Below, piece by piece: positions 32,664 through 39,771 of a stretch of 39,771 nucleotides of DNA. The notes below the pieces were generated by a model. It was given only the letters and a program-made list of their open reading frames with translations, made no database searches and was not told where the DNA came from. Numbering within the stretch: the stretch's first letter is position 1; each line of letters begins with the position of its first letter. The translations under genes and the position numbers were made by a program. The stretch is from NCBI GenBank assembly GCA_947626525.1, contig CANQSM010000022.1:1-39771 (forward strand), read 5' to 3'. The stretch comes from an uncultured Phocaeicola sp. (GTDB lineage Bacteria; Bacteroidota; Bacteroidia; Bacteroidales; Bacteroidaceae).

Positions 32664-34439
32664 CTAATTGTTTACTACAGTCATATTATTCCGGTTGTTA
32701 TTGTTCACACTTCCGGCTTGATAGTCACCGACAAGGTCGTCATACGACGGATTGTTCGTTCCGTACATGAAACCACCGAACACGCAGTTTCTCACCTCCC
32801 CGTTTTCCATCTTCCCGACAGCCGCACCGACCTTCGTCTCAGAAGTATTGCCTTCCAGCAAGCCGCCCGTGACCCGGCATCCGTCGATGAAGGAACCGTT
32901 CCCCACCATCGTTCCGGCCAGCAGGCCAATTGGGTCATCCTTTTCGGACACGACGTGGAGATTCTCGAAACGGAGATTCTTCAAAGAGCCGCCGGTACTG
33001 ATTCTATTGCAGAAGCTTCCATTCAAATGGCAGTCGCGGATGGTGTTGCCACGACCGTCGATAGGTATTACCAGATTGTGGATCATAAAGTTATCCATCC
33101 CTGTAAGATCTATATCCGCCGTCAGGAAAACCGTGAAAACGCTTGTGAGGCCATCGTTCACCACATCGCCCCACTGCGTCAACTCATTTTTCTCTATTTT
33201 CTCCGCAATTTCCTCCACACTGTAATCTTTATCCTCATCAAATGCCTTATTGTACGTTTGTATAAACTCCTTGTATTGTTCCTCGTTGCCGATGCCGACA
33301 GGAATAGTCTCCTTTATCTTTTGCGTGGTCCATGGCTGCACGTCCACGGGAAAGACAGATGCATTGAAACCATTCTTTTCGACACGAACCGTATAGATGT
33401 AGGAGCCCCTGATGCCGTGCAATTCACCGCCCATCTGTCCCACGAATGCGTCGTAGTTGTCCACGGGGATTTCAATATCCGGGCTGCCGTCTTCCGGGCA
33501 AAGAACAATTGCCTGCACCGTCACGCCACAGGTCTCGGCATCATCGCCACTCCACCACATCAAAGATCTGCACGGCACGATGACATCCCAGCGTTGGTCA
33601 CCTCCTTCTAATCCGTTGTTAAAGGTTTTCAGCCGGCGCGACTTGTCACTCACCGCCATGTCGTCGTACTTAAGCTTCATCGCAGCGCTGGTGATATCAG
33701 TTAGCACAAGGTCCCCGTCCTCACCAGTAAAATCCATATCTATCCATACACCCTTGACCTTCCGTTCGAGTTGCAGGTAAATATCGCCTTTGAAATCCTT
33801 GAATCCCTCTCCGAGCGCCACGCGCACGATGGCGAACGTATGGTAAAACAAATTCACCGAGTTCATCGTCGCGCCGTCTTTCGAGATGTTCGTCGTAAGG
33901 AAATCGATGACACGGAGCGGCAGTACATGTCCCTCCTCGTCTTTTTCTTCTTCTTCAGCACCCTCTCCTTTGGCATAGATGTCGGCCACTTTCTCCCCTC
34001 CTTCCGCTCCCTCCGTATAGGGATAATACGAGAAAATTCGCTCCATCCGGCCAGGGTCTGCTTTGGTGAAATCGGACAGCTCCTCCGAATTGAATGTGTA
34101 TCCGTTGAAAACCAACGGCAGGTTCAAGAAGTTCGTGGAGTTATTTTCCTCATCGATTTTTCCGCCTCTGGAAAAAAATCCGACACTGTCGCCCTCTGAA
34201 AAACCGCTGTCGCTGTACTTTACATTCAGTTCACTGGCAAGCTGCGGCTTAATACCATCGGTATCCGCTATGGGCATAATGCCGGATTGAAGGGATATCC
34301 GGCTCATCATTCCGTCCGGAACGGAAGAACCGCTTTCGTCCGCACGGTCGCTGCACGCGCCGAGGATGCAGCATACGACTCCTGCACACAATACTCCGAG
34401 GAGTCGATAAACAGGTCTTTTCATATCTCTATTTTTCAT
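32664..34439 (-). CDS. Fimbrillin-like lipoprotein with partial beta-helix
   Basis: The 591-residue protein (or 586 from an ATG at 34424) has a lipoprotein signal ending in VCCILGAC and a fimbrillin N-terminus (SLQSGIMPIADTDG, GFSEGDSVGFFSRGG). Middle blocks include FSYYPYTEGAEGGEKVADIYAKG, NLFYHTFAIVRVALG and GSYIYTVRVEKNGFNASVFPVDVQPW, the usual end of a Mfa-like fimbrillin. Then, after EEQYKEFIQTYNKAF, comes FLTADIDLTGMDNFMIHNL, IDGRGNTIRDCHLNGS and GSLKNLRFENLHV, a beta-helix of a few coils. Seven cysteines are in the mature part. The end is asparagine-rich. It lies 13 bases before the 833-residue gene; role as a pilin or adhesin is inferred. Confidence 0.7.
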   Translation of the reverse strand: MKNRDMKRPVYRLLGVLCAGVVCCILGACSDRADESGSSVPDGMMSRISLQSGIMPIADTDGIKPQLASELNVKYSDSGFSEGDSVGFFSRGGKIDEENNSTNFLNLPLVFNGYTFNSEELSDFTKADPGRMERIFSYYPYTEGAEGGEKVADIYAKGEGAEEEEKDEEGHVLPLRVIDFLTTNISKDGATMNSVNLFYHTFAIVRVALGEGFKDFKGDIYLQLERKVKGVWIDMDFTGEDGDLVLTDITSAAMKLKYDDMAVSDKSRRLKTFNNGLEGGDQRWDVIVPCRSLMWWSGDDAETCGVTVQAIVLCPEDGSPDIEIPVDNYDAFVGQMGGELHGIRGSYIYTVRVEKNGFNASVFPVDVQPWTTQKIKETIPVGIGNEEQYKEFIQTYNKAFDEDKDYSVEEIAEKIEKNELTQWGDVVNDGLTSVFTVFLTADIDLTGMDNFMIHNLVIPIDGRGNTIRDCHLNGSFCNRISTGGSLKNLRFENLHVVSEKDDPIGLLAGTMVGNGSFIDGCRVTGGLLEGNTSETKVGAAVGKMENGEVRNCVFGGFMYGTNNPSYDDLVGDYQAGSVNNNNRNNMTVVNN

Positions 34440-34450
34440 GTCTCTTCACA

Positions 34451-36037
34451 TTAATCTGATGACAGCATTTTTTCTTTGAGCTCCTCGCTATGGTCCACCG
34501 AGCCTTCCAATCCGTCAACTCCATAGACGGTGTGTCCGTTCAGAACCACCTTGAAAAACTCTTTCCAATTCTTGTCAATTCTGTATGCTAACGGAATCGT
34601 TGTTGTTTTCTCCTCGAAATCGCCGAAGAACTGAAACACGAACTCGCTGCCTGTGAAATCGCCGTAACGTTCCAATGGTTCGGGTTTCTCTGTACCGGGT
34701 TTCCACGTCATTCCGTCTTTTGCGACATAATCGTTGAACGCTTCCACCGCACTCTTGAAATCATCCGCAGTGCGTATGCCGCCGCGATCCGTGCTCAACA
34801 CACCCGTTCCCACATCTCTCCATTGCCGAACCATCGCCTCGATATCTATCGCCGGCGGAGCACCGTCAATATTCACTTTCAGCGTGATGTTCTGACCGCC
34901 CTCGAATTCACTGAAGGTTTTCGTTTCCTTATCTACCGTAATGTCTGTGGGTAGCATACCGGCAAAAGTCCTGTCGCCGATTTTGATATACAGCGTCGGA
35001 CGCAGGGTGTCAGTTTCCGTTGCGTCCGCATGTGTAGTTTGCGGCGGCATGATCAGATAATGGGTGCGGTAGGTTTTCTCTTTACCTTCGACAGGATACA
35101 GCTTCTCGCTCTCTTCTGCCGAGCCGAGCAGGTAGAGGTTGTCCTTGAAAACCGGATCATAGTTACCTCCGTTTGCCAGTGAAAAGCCGTCTTTCGCTGG
35201 AATAATACTGTCTAACAACAATGCAGAACGCTTTTTGCCGACTGACAGATTAAACGGACGTTCCATTCCGTAACACTTCCCGGCAAGATGGGTCATCCAA
35301 ACCCGTACGTCCTGCCCAGCGAGATCCTCTATGACCGGAGCGGTAATTTCCACATGGACACGCGACATAAGGTGCCGGAGCGGGATGGTTATCCAACGCT
35401 TATTATTGGAATTAGCCTCTGTATCATAATAACAACCCGCTATCAGGTCGTTCTGGGCCATACTGCCGTCCTCGGGTTCCACTTGCGCCTTATACTTTTC
35501 CAGGAGACCTAAGGGCTGGAAATTCACAAAAACGCGGTCTTCTTCTTTGACCCAGTATTTGTTGACAGGATAACCGTTATAATCCCATCCGGTCGGTCCA
35601 TTGTCCAAACCGATTGTATACCAGTTCCAATCTGTGATCATATTGCCCCATTTGATTTCAACGATACTATCGTTTCTGTCCCTGAACTCGCCATATCCGT
35701 TAGAGAATTTCGCTTCAAAATATTCTAAGTCTAAGTAAGGCTCTGGTGGATCTCCGAAAAACAAACCTTTCCATTTGGTCGAAAGCACCCACGTTTCATC
35801 ACCATTCAGGTAGCCCTTCTCGTGGGTCGCGCGGGTTTCGAGCATCTCTTCGATATCGGCCCGGATAGTCAACGGACCGTCATATATCCCGGCAGCGGCA
35901 GGTTCGGATAACGCATCCTCCCGACTGCATGCCGCCGTCAGGCACAACGCCGCTGAACATACCGCGATGCCCCGCAATGCCGACCGCAACGCCTGTCCGG
36001 CTCCGTGTCCCGTTATATCATGCGTTTTCTTTTTCAT
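34451..36037 (-). CDS. Fimbrillin-like lipoprotein with short C-terminal extension
   Basis: The 528-residue protein has an unusually long N-terminus (MKKKTHDITGHGAGQALRS) before a lipoprotein signal ending in SAALCLTAAC. LETRATHEKGYLNGDETWVLS gives a possible Arg processing site and the strand opening of a fimbrillin. ITIPLRHLMSRVHVEITAP, YLIMPPQTTHADATETD and FEGGQNITLKVNID are characteristic of Mfa-like family members. After a linker (TADDFKSAVEAFNDYVAKDG) the C-terminus has VVLNGHTVYGVDG, which matches a single beta-helix turn. It lies 11 bases before the 591-residue gene. A shorter start is possible but would remove the signal's charged region. Confidence 0.7.
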   Translation of the reverse strand: MKKKTHDITGHGAGQALRSALRGIAVCSAALCLTAACSREDALSEPAAAGIYDGPLTIRADIEEMLETRATHEKGYLNGDETWVLSTKWKGLFFGDPPEPYLDLEYFEAKFSNGYGEFRDRNDSIVEIKWGNMITDWNWYTIGLDNGPTGWDYNGYPVNKYWVKEEDRVFVNFQPLGLLEKYKAQVEPEDGSMAQNDLIAGCYYDTEANSNNKRWITIPLRHLMSRVHVEITAPVIEDLAGQDVRVWMTHLAGKCYGMERPFNLSVGKKRSALLLDSIIPAKDGFSLANGGNYDPVFKDNLYLLGSAEESEKLYPVEGKEKTYRTHYLIMPPQTTHADATETDTLRPTLYIKIGDRTFAGMLPTDITVDKETKTFSEFEGGQNITLKVNIDGAPPAIDIEAMVRQWRDVGTGVLSTDRGGIRTADDFKSAVEAFNDYVAKDGMTWKPGTEKPEPLERYGDFTGSEFVFQFFGDFEEKTTTIPLAYRIDKNWKEFFKVVLNGHTVYGVDGLEGSVDHSEELKEKMLSSD

Positions 36038-36068
36038 CTTTTATCCGTTTTTATTTTTTATCTGTAAT

Positions 36069-37352
36069 TCATTTCACCTCCGTGACCGAGACATCCACCT
36101 CCGCGTCCGTCCAGTCCTCGACGAAGCCCTGCACGACCTCCATCTCGTCCATGGTACGGGACAGGCTGAACTCCAGCACCGTAATCTTTCCGCCCTCCAA
36201 GGTCAAAGAAGTACTACCCGTAGTACCGCCACCATCACCCGTGCCGCCACTGTTGGTCCTATCGGGCGTATAGGTGTAGTATCTGTCCGCATGCGAAACC
36301 GGGTCTTGCAATGCCAGTCTCAACAGGGGCTGGCCCTCTTGCATTTGCGTCCAGTTGATAGGAGGCAATATTCCGCAAAAACCGTAGGTGCGATAGGACG
36401 ATTCCTCACCGTCCTCCGAATCCTTTTTCCGAAATACCGTTGACGTGTGGTAAAGGTACATCGGGACATCATCAGCGTACGTGGCGTTCGAATAATCAAC
36501 GGCAACCGGGAACATGACACCTGAGTTGTTGTCGCCCGTAGACGCTATCATATAGCTGACAGGAATGCCCCTCATGGACAATTTCACCTCATTCTCCCTG
36601 TAACCTGACGGCAACTTTGTCCCTTCCTCATCACCTTCCTCAAAGACAGGCAGGGTGATGCGGACGTCCAGCATGGCGAATACGTGCCAGAACACCAGCC
36701 TTACCGGAGCATAGGGTTTGTCTATCGTGTGTCTCCGGTAAGCGAGCATCATGTCCGAGTTCAGGAATCCCTCTATCTTTCCCTGGTCTTCCTTGATTTT
36801 GGGTTCCTCCATCGTGTTTCCTGAATTGAACTCCCTCCACCACACGCCATACAACTGGAAATAGTTGCCTTGATCGGCGACCAGGTCGCTGGCGTAGAAT
36901 CCGTATTTAACGTCCGTTGATATGGAATCCGGCACAAAAAGGTACTCCGAATTTTTGTCGTATTCTCCATCCGATACCCATCCGTCCTCGCCATCCGAGC
37001 CTTCGGGATAACCGCTGCCGCCGACATACTCCTTCCATACATACTGGTAAACAGAATTCGTTCCACCCAGGTTGAACGAAGGCCTCTCTTCATCTCTCCT
37101 CGTATTGCAGATGCGGATGACATCCCCCTTCTTGAACGTCTTTTTCAGCAACGTGTCCCGCACGGATACCAGCTCGGCAGTAATATTGTCCCCTTCCCGC
37201 GTCGCATGCCCTTCGGACGCGGACTTCGCCACTCCGGCGGTAAAATACAGGGGACGCTCCTTCCCGGGAAGTGATCCGGGTAAGGTATCGTGCTCACATC
37301 CGGCGAACATCCATACCGCGAAACAATATATGATTATGTTCCATGTTTTCAT
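36069..37352 (-). CDS. Fimbrillin-like lipoprotein
   Basis: The 427-residue protein has a lipoprotein signal (CFAVWMFAGC) and HATREGDN, with an Arg that could be the pilin processing site. FKKGDVIRICNTRR, YLFVPDSISTDVKYGFYASDL, PVRLVFWHVFAMLDVRITLP and YGFCGILPPINWTQMQEG are in the order seen in Mfa-like_1 fimbrillins. It ends with LEGGKITVLEFSLSRTMDEMEV and a final V-W-T strand, with no beta-helix addition, so it is the shortest of the five and may be a plain shaft subunit. A glycine-rich stretch lies near residue 370. It is 31 bases before the next gene; the subunit role is inferred from context. Confidence 0.7.
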   Translation of the reverse strand: MKTWNIIIYCFAVWMFAGCEHDTLPGSLPGKERPLYFTAGVAKSASEGHATREGDNITAELVSVRDTLLKKTFKKGDVIRICNTRRDEERPSFNLGGTNSVYQYVWKEYVGGSGYPEGSDGEDGWVSDGEYDKNSEYLFVPDSISTDVKYGFYASDLVADQGNYFQLYGVWWREFNSGNTMEEPKIKEDQGKIEGFLNSDMMLAYRRHTIDKPYAPVRLVFWHVFAMLDVRITLPVFEEGDEEGTKLPSGYRENEVKLSMRGIPVSYMIASTGDNNSGVMFPVAVDYSNATYADDVPMYLYHTSTVFRKKDSEDGEESSYRTYGFCGILPPINWTQMQEGQPLLRLALQDPVSHADRYYTYTPDRTNSGGTGDGGGTTGSTSLTLEGGKITVLEFSLSRTMDEMEVVQGFVEDWTDAEVDVSVTEVK

Positions 37353-37379
37353 TGTTTTCTTTCCTTTCGTTTCTGACCG

Positions 37380-38771
37380 TTACTCAGGTTTCAACTTCCC
37401 TTCCACGGGGTCATTCACAATCCAGTTTATCACTGACACATCCAGATTGACCTGCCCCTTATCGGCGAATCTCGCCGTGATTTTGACATGGGTGTTCCGC
37501 AAAAGCGTCTTCACCATGTCCAAAGGATAGGTACCCGAACCGGCAGGGTATCTACCCCCCAGCCAGTGTTTCTCATCCGATGGTGTTTCCGAGTATTCCG
37601 ATGTTTCAAAAACCATCGCGTAACTCTGTTCATCCGTTTCCCCGGAGACGTTGCGGCTCTCGAGGAAATAATAGGTGACCGGATCATCCACGGGAGTGGG
37701 ATCGCTCTCCGAAAGACTTCTTTGGGGCACGCGCAAGCCTGTGACCGTTTCCTTGACCTCTCCTTTCTCGAACTCCGAGGACCCTTCATACGAAGCGCTG
37801 AACGGCGACATCACCACCCCTTCGGGCGTATCGAAATCCAGTTCCGCCAGATGCGCCTCGCTCTTGATGTGGTCGGCATACCACGTTATCCAGTCGCCAC
37901 CATACTCGGTGGAGGCACCGAAAAACGACAGGTTCTTCCCTTTGTCTGCCGGCACATGCGGCAGAAGCCAGCTCTTATCGGCCGTCTGATGCAACTCCCA
38001 CTTCGTCACGGCTATGTCGCCCAACAGACGGTCATTGATGTACGTGAAAGTGATCTTGTTCGCCGCACGGACGATGTAGGCGTCCATGATGTGGACATCC
38101 GCCACGCCCGTGTTGCCCGGAGAAAAGGTTATGTCGTACTCGGCGCTCATGGGCAACCCGTTGGCCGGACCACCCCCCGCAGGCTTCACAAATTCCTGCA
38201 GCTCCGTGTTCGTGAACGTTACGTCTTTGAGTGCCTTGAGGTACGTGTCGGCGATATCCGGCTTGATCGCCTCGTAGTGGCTGCCGCCGTAGATGCCATC
38301 CTCAGGGTCGGGATGTTTCTGACCCAGACCACGCAGATCCTCCCTCGCAAGCATCTTATCGAATATCGGCTCGCTGTTGGCGAACAGGTAGATGTGCTTG
38401 TCGGCGGCGGTGCCGCGTTCGATTTTGAACATCAGCCGAGGGTCTTCGATGTATCCGTAGCGGTATTTGCCTTTTGTATCGTTGAAATCGATGAAACGGT
38501 TGTATTCGATCACCTCCTTCTCGCCTTCCTTGTGCGTGATGATGACGCGCAGGTTGTGCATGAGTTCCACATCGGGGGCAGCCTTGTCTTCGATGATGTC
38601 GAACATCGAGACTTGCAGGGCGATGCTTTCACCGTCGGGGAAACGCGTCTGCTCGTACCTGTCGTTGACGCACGAGACGCAGCACAGGGCCAGCGCGCCC
38701 GCGGCAAACACCGCGAAGACGCCCCTGAGTGCCCGACGCCGCCATGCGATATGTCTTTCGAGAATCGTCAT
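37380..38771 (-). CDS. FimA/Mfa1-like lipoprotein, pilin or tip subunit
   Basis: The 463-residue protein, from the ATG at 38771, has a lipoprotein signal (VFAVFAAGALALCCVSC) after a basic N-terminus. The mature part begins ESIALQVSMFDIIEDK and continues MHNLRVIITHKEGEKEVIEYNRFIDF, similar to the P. gingivalis FimA/Mfa family N-domain. VHIMDAYIVRAANKITFTYIND and a C-terminal VNLDVSVINWIVNDPVE strand follow. I chose this ATG because it lies one base after the FimB-like stop (TAGGATG); an ATG at 38807 lies inside that gene. Second in the operon, it may be the major pilin or a tip adhesin. I cannot tell which from sequence. Confidence 0.6.
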   Translation of the reverse strand: MTILERHIAWRRRALRGVFAVFAAGALALCCVSCVNDRYEQTRFPDGESIALQVSMFDIIEDKAAPDVELMHNLRVIITHKEGEKEVIEYNRFIDFNDTKGKYRYGYIEDPRLMFKIERGTAADKHIYLFANSEPIFDKMLAREDLRGLGQKHPDPEDGIYGGSHYEAIKPDIADTYLKALKDVTFTNTELQEFVKPAGGGPANGLPMSAEYDITFSPGNTGVADVHIMDAYIVRAANKITFTYINDRLLGDIAVTKWELHQTADKSWLLPHVPADKGKNLSFFGASTEYGGDWITWYADHIKSEAHLAELDFDTPEGVVMSPFSASYEGSSEFEKGEVKETVTGLRVPQRSLSESDPTPVDDPVTYYFLESRNVSGETDEQSYAMVFETSEYSETPSDEKHWLGGRYPAGSGTYPLDMVKTLLRNTHVKITARFADKGQVNLDVSVINWIVNDPVEGKLKPE

Positions 38772-38772
38772 C

Positions 38773-39771
38773 CTAATTCCTCCTTTCCGCTCCTCCGGCT
38801 CCTTCAACGGACCGACCGACCGTACCGAGCTCGGGTTTCATCTTGATCACGTGCCAGCCGAGGATATGAAGGTCCATCTCGTACCAGCCGCCGTCCACCT
38901 CATCGCCGAGGATGAACTGCAGCGTCCAGTTGCTCGCGCGGTCGAGGTACTCCTGGTCGGACACCTCGTGCTCCTTGTTGTGGGCATCGAGCAGGTGCTT
39001 GTGTTCCTCGGGAAGCAGCAGGTATTCCAGCAGGTCGATGTTATAGACTTCACGGTTGTCCCTCACGTTGGTGATGATCAGCCGCGGGTCGTCCTCGGCC
39101 TTCGCGCGCTTCACGAGGCGGGAGGTCGAGATACGTACCACGAGGAACTCGGCCTGCATGCCGGGCACCACCGTTATCTCAGGTGTGTCCTGCACCGTGC
39201 CGCTCTTCTGCCACCAGGGCAGGTAGTCCGCCTTCTCCACGGGTCCCAGCCCGTTGTCCCAGCGCAACAGGGTGTTATTGTCTGTGATCTTGATCTCGAA
39301 GTCTTCGGGATTCAGCGGTCCCGACTGGTGTTGCAGCAGGATCGTGAACTCGTTGGTGTCCTTCGTCAGGTGGACGGGCACGATGTGCGTGCCCTGCTCA
39401 TCGTAGATCTCAAAGTTTCCCGTGCGGCCGTAGTAGAGCGGGTCGAGGCGACGCGTCGCGTCGGCATCCGGAGCCGAGAACACCGTTTCGGTGACCCGCC
39501 ACGCGGGTGCCGCGTCATCGAGAAGCTCCGGTGCCGTCACCGGGCCCGACGCGGAACCGCCGGCAAACGAACGGTTGTCGGCCAGGCCGCACCACGCCAC
39601 GAAGTCGTAACGGCCCGCGGGCAGTTCCTCCACGGGCATCACGTAGCCCGCGTCGAAGCCTTCCGCCCCCGAGGTCTCCTCCTTCTCCAGCACCAGGCGG
39701 TGCGTCGCCGCATCGAAAACATACAGATGCACCGACCCCACGCCCATCGGGCCCGGAAAGGCGTCCGCAAA
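38773..39771 (-). CDS. FimB/Mfa2-like fimbrial anchor, 5' end missing
   Basis: The frame is open to the window edge, so 333 residues are seen and the N-terminus, with the expected lipoprotein signal, is missing. SVHLYVFDAATHRLVLEKEE, LPAGRYDFVAWCGL, VPVHLTKDTNEFTILLQ and VVPGMQAEFLVVRISTSRL are typical of the FimB/Mfa2 family, whose P. gingivalis members anchor the pilus and end its growth. The C-terminal part (WTLQFILGDEVDGGWYEMDLHILGWHVIKM) fits the family. The coding sequence is GC-rich; bases 39541-39600 have 45 G or C of 60. The first gene visible of the operon; the operon promoter and any upstream genes lie outside the window. Confidence 0.8.
   Translation of the reverse strand, partial: FADAFPGPMGVGSVHLYVFDAATHRLVLEKEETSGAEGFDAGYVMPVEELPAGRYDFVAWCGLADNRSFAGGSASGPVTAPELLDDAAPAWRVTETVFSAPDADATRRLDPLYYGRTGNFEIYDEQGTHIVPVHLTKDTNEFTILLQHQSGPLNPEDFEIKITDNNTLLRWDNGLGPVEKADYLPWWQKSGTVQDTPEITVVPGMQAEFLVVRISTSRLVKRAKAEDDPRLIITNVRDNREVYNIDLLEYLLLPEEHKHLLDAHNKEHEVSDQEYLDRASNWTLQFILGDEVDGGWYEMDLHILGWHVIKMKPELGTVGRSVEGAGGAERRN

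Noticed and set aside
31535-32770. Plus-strand frame of 411 codons opposite the 833-residue pilin
   Set aside because: Shadow of the pilin gene; no start signal, no known motif, and it runs across the gap between two pilin genes.
37488-38846. Long plus-strand frame of 452 codons opposite the FimA-like gene
   Set aside because: It is antisense to a gene with a lipoprotein signal and a clear family pattern, and its protein is rich in His and Arg as expected from reading a GC-rich gene backwards.

Overview
The window reads as chromosome of a gut-type Bacteroidales bacterium, most likely Bacteroides or Phocaeicola. Four things point there. Promoters follow the Bacteroidetes TAnnTTTG -7 pattern. 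The arginine-pathway gene is the Bacteroides N-succinylornithine carbamoyltransferase. There are NigD-like and fimbrillin-type lipoproteins. Several start codons lie in A-rich leaders without a strong Shine-Dalgarno sequence. I cannot fix the species from sequence alone.

Region by region: (1) 1-335 is a left edge with the possible first codons of a leftward gene, perhaps a transposase. (2) 336-6395 holds efp (leftward), divergent rpmH, then a rightward operon-like run: PASTA protein, rluD, ddl, a PlsC-like acyltransferase, a NigD-like lipoprotein and a rhodanese lipoprotein. (3) 6396-6724 holds a degenerate 23-bp palindromic repeat array. (4) 6725-12901 is leftward: argF', proA and proB as one operon, a DUF2007-like gene, and an acyl-CoA synthetase with its HTH-cupin regulator. 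(5) 13140-15457 is rightward: Xaa-Pro aminopeptidase and gamma-carbonic-anhydrase-like protein, meeting a leftward secreted PL10-CE8 pectinase tail to tail. (6) 17593-19076 is about 1.5 kb without a convincing large gene but rich in inverted repeats, with a second 22-23-bp palindromic array. (7) 19077-20234 is a frameshifted lipoprotein gene with a JAMM-like HxH...SxxD signature and an unknown secreted protein. (8) 20319-27711 holds waaA and gltX (leftward, overlapping by one base) and a 7TM-HD phosphodiesterase with priA (rightward). (9) 27730-39771 is one long leftward type V pilus operon. It runs from a FimB/Mfa2-like anchor, cut by the window edge, through a FimA-like lipoprotein and five fimbrillin-like lipoproteins, to a secreted thioredoxin-fold protein with a CxxC motif.

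The pilus operon is the most interesting accessory system. Intergenic gaps are about 1 to 36 bases. Several pilins carry C-terminal extensions of graded length that look like beta-helix adhesin modules, and the longest is rich in cysteine. The terminal CxxC protein is one base from the last pilin, which suggests, but does not prove, redox-assisted folding. The two intergenic palindrome arrays share a 22-24-bp period and a 14-bp dyad core although their sequences differ; they are the least explained signals here.
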